A stretch of 11,507 nt of DNA from NCBI GenBank assembly GCA_019314005.1, contig JAFDAE010000055.1, positions 1 through 11,507 on the forward strand. The letters run 5' to 3'. Shown in pieces: positions 6,832 through 11,507 of this stretch. The translations under genes and the position numbers were made by a program. The notes under the pieces were generated by a model that had not been told where the DNA came from, did not search any database, and worked only from the letters and a program-made list of their open reading frames with translations. Source of the DNA: Deltaproteobacteria bacterium (GTDB taxonomy: Bacteria; Desulfobacterota; Desulfobacteria; C00003060; C00003106). Every line of letters begins with the position of its first letter. Positions within the stretch are counted from its first letter, which is position 1.

Positions 6832-7611
6832 ATGGGTACTGAAAATAAGACAAAAATAAACCGCCTGATAAACCAATGGACGCCCGGCACTCCCGGCGTT
6901 ACTTCCTACCTGAATGCCTCCGGTTTTGGCCGCGATCTGCTGGTGAAATATAAAAACAGCGGCTGGTTGGAATCGTTCGGCAGGGGCGCCTATATACGCT
7001 CTGGAGATACGGTGGATTGGCTGGGCGCTCTTTACAGCCTGCAACGCCAGCTTGCCCTTCCCGTCCACGCGGGGGGAAAAACAGCCCTTGAGCTGCAGGG
7101 ATACGCCCATTATCTGCCGGCGAAGCAAAAACAGGTCTTTTTGTATGCTCCCCAAGGGCTGACACTGCCGTCCTGGTTTACAGGAGACCGTTTCGGCGTA
7201 ACGTTTCTCGTGACCCGCACGAACATGTTGCCGCCCGATCATGCGCAGGGTTTTCCCGAGTTTAAAGAGCACGGTTTTTCGGTCAGGATAGCGGCGCCGG
7301 AAAGAGCGGCTATGGAGATGTTTCACCTCGTACCCCGGAAAGTCGGATTCGACGAAGCCCGGTTGATCATGGAAAATCTGGTCACGCTTCGTCCCGATGT
7401 CGTACAGGAACTTTTGGCGGCATGCCGCTCCGTGAAGGTGAAGAGGCTGTTCCTTTACATGGCGGAGAGGTGCGCGCACCCCTGGGTATCAAAACTGGAC
7501 GTATCAAAGGTCGATCTCGGGAGAGGAAAACGGATGATCGTACCAAATGGACGGTACGACGCGAAATACCGGATAACGGTCCCCGCCGATCGGGAGGGAA
7601 TGCCCGCGTGA
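6832..7611 (+). CDS. abiEi: AbiEi-family antitoxin / transcriptional regulator
   Basis: Antitoxin of a type IV toxin-antitoxin (abortive infection) pair: in studied members it represses the operon and counteracts AbiEii without binding it directly. From ATG 6832 the product has 259 residues. The N-terminal third is the AbiEi winged-helix region (INRLINQWTPGTPGVTSYL, then LLVKYKNSGWLESFGRGAYI, then HAGGKTALELQGYAHYLP), and the rest resembles the AbiEi_3 C-terminal domain. A TTG at 6823 in frame would add three residues. Neither start has a good ribosome binding site; ATG is preferred. The stop overlaps the abiEii start (GTGA at 7608-7611). The gene is GC-rich compared with the AT-rich DNA just upstream, which suggests a separate origin for the cassette. 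Confidence 0.85.
   Translation: MGTENKTKINRLINQWTPGTPGVTSYLNASGFGRDLLVKYKNSGWLESFGRGAYIRSGDTVDWLGALYSLQRQLALPVHAGGKTALELQGYAHYLPAKQKQVFLYAPQGLTLPSWFTGDRFGVTFLVTRTNMLPPDHAQGFPEFKEHGFSVRIAAPERAAMEMFHLVPRKVGFDEARLIMENLVTLRPDVVQELLAACRSVKVKRLFLYMAERCAHPWVSKLDVSKVDLGRGKRMIVPNGRYDAKYRITVPADREGMPA
7592..7598 (+). promoter_or_regulatory. Ribosome binding site that fixes the abiEii start
   Basis: GGGAGGG lies 9 bases before GTG 7608. The reading frame is open upstream as far as 7422, but only this GTG has a strong Shine-Dalgarno sequence and the stop/start overlap with abiEi. Confidence 0.6.
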
Positions 7612-8525
7612 TCGATACCGTATTCTTCAGACAGGCCGAACTGCTTCTGCGGATCATTCCGCTAATCGACAGAGAAGCCGTCTTTGCCCTCAAGGGAGGG
7701 ACGGCTATCAACTTTTTCGTCCGGGATCTCCCGCGCATCTCCGTTGACATCGACCTCGTGTACCTCCCCATCGGTGAAAGGGATGTCGCCCTGCGTGAAA
7801 TAAGCGATGCCCTTACCCGGATATCGCAGGCCGTCGAGGGCACGGTCCCCGGAACAAAAGTCATTCCGAAGAAATCAAAAGGAAGCGATCTGTTCAGCGG
7901 ATTATTCGTGCGGCGACAGGGGGCGATGGTAAAGATCGAGCCAAACCTGGTCATACGCGGTTCTGTGTTTCCTTCTACAATAAGGGTTCTCTCTCCGAGG
8001 GCCGCCGACCTCTTCAAGATGTCGGTGGAATGCCAGGTTCTCGCAGAAGATGAACTGTACGCGGGAAAAATCTGCGCCACCCTGGATCGCCAGCACCCGC
8101 GGGACCTCTTCGACATCATGATGCTGCTCAAATACGGGAACTTCGGCGCCGCCATGCGGAAGGCGTTTGTCGTTTACCTGATCAGCCATGACCGGCCCAT
8201 GGTAGAGCTTCTCAATCCGCGGTTCGGAGATATCCGGCCTGTCTTTGAAACCGAATTTCAGGGCATGACCGCGGAAGAAGCCACCTGCAAAGACCTGGAA
8301 AAGACCAGGGAAGAACTCGTTGCCATGATAGCACGAGATCTGACCATCGAAGAAAAACAATTCATCGTATCCGTCAAGGAAGGTACGCCCCGGTGGGATC
8401 TGATCGGGGTCGAGGGGGTCGAAAACCTGCCCGCCGTCAAGTGGAAGCTCCTGAATATCGGCCGTATGAACCCGTCGAAGCATAAACAGGCGATCCGCAA
8501 ATTGAAGGATTACCTGGGAGTATAG
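7608..8525 (+). CDS. abiEii: AbiEii-family toxin, nucleotidyltransferase
   Basis: Toxin of the AbiE pair, a DNA polymerase beta-like nucleotidyltransferase; related toxins (AbiEii, MenT) transfer nucleotides to cellular targets and stop growth during phage infection. Starting at GTG 7608 it has 305 residues. Visible motifs: LKGGTAINFF (28-37, the GG-T-A-x-N motif), the metal-binding D47-I-D49 in SVDIDLVY, a third possible acidic residue in VKIEPN (E111), and the AbiEii core AGKICATLDRQHPRDLFD (152-169, with K154, R165 and D166). Nothing essential appears to be missing, so it is probably active. A longer frame from 7422 overlaps abiEi and is not the real start. The C-terminal 100 residues are helical and charged. 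Confidence 0.88.
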   Translation: MIDTVFFRQAELLLRIIPLIDREAVFALKGGTAINFFVRDLPRISVDIDLVYLPIGERDVALREISDALTRISQAVEGTVPGTKVIPKKSKGSDLFSGLFVRRQGAMVKIEPNLVIRGSVFPSTIRVLSPRAADLFKMSVECQVLAEDELYAGKICATLDRQHPRDLFDIMMLLKYGNFGAAMRKAFVVYLISHDRPMVELLNPRFGDIRPVFETEFQGMTAEEATCKDLEKTREELVAMIARDLTIEEKQFIVSVKEGTPRWDLIGVEGVENLPAVKWKLLNIGRMNPSKHKQAIRKLKDYLGV

Positions 8526-8572
8526 TTGACCGTTTCTTGTCGCCCCTCAAAACAGTAACAGGGCGGAAGTAG

Positions 8573-8594
8573 GGGGCTGTCGTTGACTATTGAC
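8573..8594 (+). repeat. 22-bp direct repeat, right copy (flanks abiE)
   Basis: GGGG followed by CTGTCGTTGACTATTGAC, one mismatch from the copy at 6527-6548. It starts 47 bases after the abiEii stop. Here the 7-mer TTGACTA is perfectly doubled (8583-8596). Confidence 0.75.
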
Positions 8595-8701
8595 TATATT
8601 GAGCGGGTTATCAGGGCTTGCTTTTTGCCTGCCCCCTCACCCTGCCCCCTCCCCGCGGGGCGATGTAGAAGCCTGCGGTGTTCGGTTCTTGACACATACA
8701 C

Positions 8702-8733
8702 ACGAAACCCATCAGTTAAGATGGGTTATTCGT
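8702..8733. repeat. Hairpin between abiEii and hipB
   Basis: AACCCATC (8706-8713) pairs with GATGGGTT (8720-8727) around the loop AGTTAA. Beyond a two-base bulge, ACGA (8702-8705) pairs with TCGT (8730-8733). It is a strong stem with no following U-tract on either strand; its role is unknown and it may be a weak terminator for the abiE operon. Confidence 0.5.
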
Positions 8734-8778
8734 AAAATTGTCAACAACCCGAGGGTAGCAAGAGAGAAGGGGAACCAC

Positions 8779-8824
8779 GGGACAAACTGATAAAGAGACG
8801 ATCGGCAAGACATCACACCGACAT
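8779..8824 (+). repeat. 46-bp direct repeat, left copy (flanks hipBA)
   Basis: Starts GGGACAAACTGATAAAGAGA and ends CACACCGACAT. It matches 10776-10821 at 44 of 46 positions. The 3' part (about 8802-8821) has partial dyad symmetry (TCGG ... CCGA). ATCGGCAAGA (8801-8810) also has an exact reverse complement at 8841-8850, outside the repeat. Confidence 0.85.
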
Positions 8825-8850
8825 GGAAAAACCAGTAACATCTTGCCGAT
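8801..8850. repeat. 10-bp inverted repeat upstream of hipB
   Basis: ATCGGCAAGA (8801-8810) and TCTTGCCGAT (8841-8850) are exact inverted copies separated by 30 bases. The left arm is in the 46-bp repeat; the right arm is only here and not next to the second copy at 10776. Confidence 0.55.
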
Positions 8851-8873
8851 AAAGGAACTATTATCGCAATAAT

Positions 8874-8889
8874 TGGTAATATATTGCCA
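8874..8889. promoter_or_regulatory. Operator-like palindrome 1 upstream of hipB
   Basis: TGGTAATATATTGCCA is palindromic except for one mismatched pair. Its core GTAATATATTGC (8876-8887) recurs at 8924-8935. It lies 15 bases before the -35 box and is probably a HipB binding site. Confidence 0.5.
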
Positions 8890-8904
8890 GGCATAGCATT
8901 GTAC

Positions 8905-8933
8905 TTGACTTACTGTTTAATTAGTAATATATT
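8905..8933 (+). promoter_or_regulatory. hipBA promoter (-35 TTGACT, -10 TATATT, 17-bp spacing)
   Basis: TTGACT at 8905-8910 and TATATT at 8928-8933 are both close to the sigma-70 consensus at the ideal spacing of 17 bases. The predicted transcript starts near 8940, leaving a leader of about 30 bases before the hipB ATG. The -10 box lies within the second palindrome, which fits autorepression. Confidence 0.6.
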
Positions 8934-8936
8934 GCT
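8923..8936. promoter_or_regulatory. Operator-like palindrome 2 overlapping the hipB -10 box
   Basis: AGTAATATATTGCT is palindromic except for one mismatched pair and shares the 12-base core GTAATATATTGC with the copy at 8876-8887, 48 bases upstream. Binding here would block RNA polymerase. The classic E. coli HipB site (TATCC-N8-GGATA) differs in sequence. Confidence 0.5.
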
Positions 8937-8972
8937 GGTTAACATCGTAAATAGGAGGTTAGTCGGCAACAT

Positions 8973-9341
8973 ATGACTTATAACATCGATTTTACAGTAG
9001 CAACGAGTGATCAGATCGAAGGTGCTCTTTGCAAACGTTTGGAAAACATAAGGCTTTCTCGCAACATAACCCAGGTACAACTCGCTGAGGAAGCCGGCGT
9101 TTCGCCCAGAACCATAGGTCGGTTTGAAAAGGGCAATGGCGTTTCCATGGATACTTTCATTCGGATTATGATGGCGCTTGGCATACAACAAAGCCTTGAG
9201 ACCCTAATGCCGGATCCGACTGTGAGACCAATCGAACGGGTCGGCATTAGCGCTGGAGAGCGTAAGCGCGCACGTCCTGTTCAATCGAGTGATGAACGTT
9301 CGACTTGGTCGTGGGGCGATGGCGAGGGCGATGATGAATAA
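8973..9341 (+). CDS. hipB: HipB-like Xre-family antitoxin and repressor
   Basis: 122 residues with a helix-turn-helix domain of the Xre/HTH_3 type at about 21-78: KRLENIRLSRNITQVQLAEE leads into helix 2, and AGVSPRTIGRFEKGNG (41-56) holds the recognition helix. It should bind the operators upstream and the HipA toxin, repressing the operon and neutralising the kinase. The C-terminal tail (about 92-122) is Arg-rich then strongly acidic (WGDGEGDDE) and probably flexible. AGGAGG at 8953-8958 is a perfect Shine-Dalgarno sequence, but its 14-base distance to the ATG is long; no other in-frame start fits better. The gene end overlaps the hipA start. Confidence 0.85.
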   Translation: MTYNIDFTVATSDQIEGALCKRLENIRLSRNITQVQLAEEAGVSPRTIGRFEKGNGVSMDTFIRIMMALGIQQSLETLMPDPTVRPIERVGISAGERKRARPVQSSDERSTWSWGDGEGDDE

Positions 9342-10605
9342 TGATGCACGCGTCGTTCTCTGGGGTAGTGTAATAGGTGCCGTCACCTGGCTCGAGGACA
9401 GGGAGGTCGGGGTCTTCCAATACGCGCCTGACTTCCTGCATAGCGGTATTCAGTTGGCACCGCTCATGATGCCGCTTGACGAGTTCCCCTATGAGTTCCC
9501 GGCGCTTGCACGGAACACCTTCAAAGGATTGCCGGGATTGGTTGCAGACTCACTTCCAGACAAATATGGTAATACGATCATTGATGCGTGGCTTGCTTCA
9601 CAGGGACGAACCGCAGCGAGTTTTCATCCAGTGGAGCGCCTTTGCTATGTCGGTAGTCGCGGCATGGGGGCTCTCGAGTTCCAGCCAGCCACACTTGGAC
9701 CGCCAACCAGCAAGCGCGCAGTTGAGGTCGCAAACCTTGTCGACCTGGCAAACCAGATCCTTGACGAACGTGCCGGATTCGGCGGTATCTTCTCCGGTGA
9801 CGATGACCGGGAAGCAATCAATGATATTCTCCGAGTCGGAACTTCAGCCGGCGGAGCCAGGGCTAAAGCGATTCTCGCCTGGAATCAAGAAACCAACGAA
9901 TTCCGGTCAGGCCAAATCGAGGCTGAAGCGGGCTTTGAGTATTGGCTAATGAAATTTGATGGAATCACCAGCAGTACCGATACAGAAGTCGCCACCCCGA
10001 AGGGCTACGGTAAGATCGAGTATGCCTATCACTTAATGGCCCGCCTTCATCATGAAGGTGGCCGTAGCCACTTCATGACGAAGAGGTTTGATAGATCTGC
10101 AAGCGGTGGGAAATGGCACATGCAGTCCCTGGGAGCTATTGCTCACTATGACTACAGGCAACCTGCGAGCTATTCGTACGAGCAGGCGATTCAAGTCATT
10201 CGGCGGATGGGACTCCCCCGAAGGGACATGGATCAGCAGGTGCTACGCGCCATTTTCAATGTGGTTAGTCGCAATTGTGACGATCATGTTAAAAACATAG
10301 CCTTCCTCATGAATCGACAGGGTGAATGGCGCCTGTCACCTGCGTTCGACATCTCTTACGCGTGGAATCCCAGTGGCGAGTGGACGAGTCGGCACCAGAT
10401 GAGCGTGAACGGTAAGCGAGACGGGTTTGATCGTGAGGACTTACTCGCCCTCGCCAAGACGGCTGACATCAAGAAGGCACGCGCAGAGCAGATGGTTCAA
10501 CGCGTCATTGAAACAGTGCGTCGTTGGCCTGACTTCGCCGGAGAAGCCGGCGTTAACGATGAACAGGTTAAGAAAATACAGCTAAGTCAGCGCACAAACC
10601 TATGA
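9331..10605 (+). CDS. hipA: HipA-like serine/threonine kinase toxin
   Basis: Kinase toxin of a HipBA type II toxin-antitoxin pair; HipA of E. coli phosphorylates glutamyl-tRNA synthetase and causes growth arrest and persistence. From ATG 9331 it has 424 residues, close to the usual ~440. It has the N-terminal HipA domain (KGLPGLVADSLPDKYGN from residue 65), the phosphate-binding loop VGTSAGGARAK with S172 where HipA proteins can be autophosphorylated, FMTKRFDR, the catalytic RNCDDHVKN (D317) and the metal-binding AFDISYAW (D340). All catalytic residues are in place. The frame is open from GTG 9289, but 9331 (or ATG 9334) follows GAGGG and gives the usual short overlap (about 11 bases) with hipB. 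Target specificity cannot be read from sequence. Confidence 0.92.
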   Translation: MMNNDARVVLWGSVIGAVTWLEDREVGVFQYAPDFLHSGIQLAPLMMPLDEFPYEFPALARNTFKGLPGLVADSLPDKYGNTIIDAWLASQGRTAASFHPVERLCYVGSRGMGALEFQPATLGPPTSKRAVEVANLVDLANQILDERAGFGGIFSGDDDREAINDILRVGTSAGGARAKAILAWNQETNEFRSGQIEAEAGFEYWLMKFDGITSSTDTEVATPKGYGKIEYAYHLMARLHHEGGRSHFMTKRFDRSASGGKWHMQSLGAIAHYDYRQPASYSYEQAIQVIRRMGLPRRDMDQQVLRAIFNVVSRNCDDHVKNIAFLMNRQGEWRLSPAFDISYAWNPSGEWTSRHQMSVNGKRDGFDREDLLALAKTADIKKARAEQMVQRVIETVRRWPDFAGEAGVNDEQVKKIQLSQRTNL

Positions 10606-10847
10606 TTCGCTTTGTGAGACCACCACAGCATCCGATGTAACCAATAAACGGCTAAGCCCAATCGAGCCGACCTCTTCCGGAGTTCGCTTCGCTCGCAATG
10701 ACAGTGTGGTATTATGTAACCATCTCAGATAGCTTTCCCGGAAATAAGACTGCTTCTTTATTTATTGTCGTCCATGGGACAAACTGATAAAGAGACGATC
10801 GGCAAGACGTCATACCGACATTCTTTAGAGATCAAGAGGGGTGCTCC
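10606..10847. other. Intergenic leader between hipA and the EttA-like gene
   Basis: 242 bases without a gene. It contains a small CGGCT/AGCCG stem (10650-10670), a stretch TTCGCTTCGCTCGCAATGAC (10684-10703) of a kind often seen as dispersed intergenic repeat in proteobacterial genomes, and the second copy of the 46-bp repeat (10776-10821) close to the next start codon. No terminator with a U-tract was found after hipA. Confidence 0.5.
10776..10821 (+). repeat. 46-bp direct repeat, right copy (in the ettA leader)
   Basis: Matches 8779-8824 at 44 of 46 positions (differences at 10810 and 10814). It ends 26 bases before the EttA-like ATG, so it is probably part of the native leader of that gene, and the left copy would then mark the other border of the hipBA insertion. 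The centre GACGTC is a 6-base palindrome. Confidence 0.85.
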
Positions 10848-11507
10848 ATGAGTATTGATTCGAAAAAGGTTATTTACAGCATGATGAGGGTCAGTAAATT
10901 CTACCAGAACAAGCCTGTATTAAAAGATATATCCCTTTCCTATTTTTACGGCGCCAAGATCGGTGTTCTGGGATTGAACGGCTCCGGAAAAAGTTCACTC
11001 CTGCGCGTTATGGCCGGGGTTGATCAGGAATACAACGGAGAGGCTGTCCTCTCGCCGGGATATACGCTGGGGTTTCTCGAACAGGAACCGGTGCTCGATC
11101 CCGATAAAACAGTACAGGCCGTCGTCGAAGAAGGCATGCGGGAATCGGTGGGTCTCGTGAGGGAATACAATGAAATCAGTGAAAAATTTGCCGAACCCAT
11201 GTCTGACGACGAGATGAATCATCTGATAGAGCGTCAGGGTGAATTGCAGGAAAAAATCGACCGGCTTAACCTCTGGGATATCGATGCCCGTCTGGAGATG
11301 GCCATGGATGCCCTGCGCTGTCCTCCGGGAGATACTCTCATCAGGATTCTTTCCGGCGGTGAAAAGCGGCGGGTGGCTCTGTGCAGGCTGCTTTTGCAGA
11401 AACCGGATATCCTGCTCCTGGACGAACCGACGAATCATCTGGATGCCGAAACGGTGGCCTGGCTTGAACGTCATCTCCAGCAGTATGAAGGGACGGTGAT
11501 TGCCGTC
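10848..11507 (+). CDS. ettA: EttA-like ABC-F ATPase, translation factor (partial, N-terminal half)
   Basis: The first 220 codons of an ABC-F protein, cut off by the window end. These soluble tandem-ABC proteins act at the ribosomal E site; EttA throttles translation according to ATP/ADP level. The first ATPase domain is complete: Walker A GLNGSGKSS (42-50), Q-loop in LGFLEQEP (74-81), signature LSGGEKRRVAL (168-178) and Walker B DILLLDEPTNHLD (187-199). The start KVIYSMMRVSKFY and the ~65-residue inserted 'arm' between Q-loop and signature resemble EttA more than Uup or YheS. GAGGGG (10836-10841) is 6 bases before the ATG. It is the only housekeeping-type gene here and probably the site beside which the cassettes gathered. 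Confidence 0.88.
   Translation, partial: MSIDSKKVIYSMMRVSKFYQNKPVLKDISLSYFYGAKIGVLGLNGSGKSSLLRVMAGVDQEYNGEAVLSPGYTLGFLEQEPVLDPDKTVQAVVEEGMRESVGLVREYNEISEKFAEPMSDDEMNHLIERQGELQEKIDRLNLWDIDARLEMAMDALRCPPGDTLIRILSGGEKRRVALCRLLLQKPDILLLDEPTNHLDAETVAWLERHLQQYEGTVIAV

Larger units (their letters stand above)
8526..8972. other. 447-base gap between abiEii and hipB: repeats, hairpins and hip control region
   Basis: From left to right: a small CGCCC/GGGCG stem (8541-8565); the right copy of the 22-bp repeat (8573-8594); a C-rich tract ending in the palindrome CCCCGCGGGG (8651-8660), whose translation PHPAPSPRG recalls common intergenic repeats; a hairpin at 8702-8733; the left copy of the 46-bp repeat (8779-8824); and the hipB promoter/operator region (8874-8938). 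I see no convincing gene; a 66-codon frame at 8590-8790 is rejected. Confidence 0.6.

Noticed and set aside
7422..7607. N-terminal extension of abiEii
   Set aside because: It overlaps abiEi, its residues do not match the family, and GTG 7608 has a strong ribosome binding site and the stop/start overlap.
7382..8155. Long minus-strand open frame across abiEi/abiEii
   Set aside because: Ser/Arg-rich translation typical of the antisense of a GC-rich gene, with no family resemblance.
8541..8565. CGCCC/GGGCG stem after abiEii as a terminator
   Set aside because: Only 5 bp with a 15-base loop and no U-tract.
8590..8790. 66-codon frame in the abiEii-hipB gap
   Set aside because: Its translation contains PPHPAPSPRG, typical of translated C-rich intergenic repeats, it crosses a hairpin and the 46-bp repeat, and it has no clear ribosome binding site or family match.
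1..11507. CRISPR array, tRNA, rRNA, transposase or integrase
   Set aside because: No regularly spaced repeats, cloverleaf, or DDE or tyrosine/serine recombinase motifs were found in any reading frame examined.

Overview
The window reads as a bacterial chromosomal accessory region: a mosaic of defence and toxin-antitoxin modules inserted beside a housekeeping gene. Composition changes by eye from module to module. The left end (about 1-780) is very AT-rich, the HsdR and DUF262 genes are intermediate, and the AbiE, HipBA and ABC-F genes are clearly GC-richer. This fits stepwise acquisition. The only core-type gene is the partial EttA-like ABC-F gene at the right edge, whose proteobacterial look suggests a Gram-negative host, perhaps a deltaproteobacterial (Desulfobacterota) lineage. 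The host call is inference and weak.

Left part (1-1340): a divergent gene just enters the window on the minus strand (start codon at 22-20). Next comes a 5'-truncated AAA/ABC-type ATPase that keeps Walker B but has no Walker A. A decayed stretch follows, with the first ~37 codons of a second hsdR-like gene and two separate RhuM-family fragments. This looks like the scar of an older type I restriction locus.

Middle (1341-6507): an intact type I restriction endonuclease subunit HsdR (no hsdM or hsdS in the window), then a structured spacer that may be a group II intron 5' fragment. It is followed by a tight two-gene unit: a DUF262 (ParB-like, DGQQR) protein and a small protein with a HEPN-type R-N-x3-H motif. 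This pair is the best candidate for a less-described defence system here.

Right part (6508-11507): the AbiEi/AbiEii type IV toxin-antitoxin pair lies between two copies of a 22-bp direct repeat. The HipB/HipA pair lies between two copies of a 46-bp direct repeat, the second of which is in the leader of the EttA-like gene. HipB has a well-formed promoter with two palindromic operator-like copies, one on the -10 box. The repeats suggest that the two cassettes were added one after another upstream of ettA. No CRISPR array, tRNA, rRNA, transposase or integrase gene was seen.
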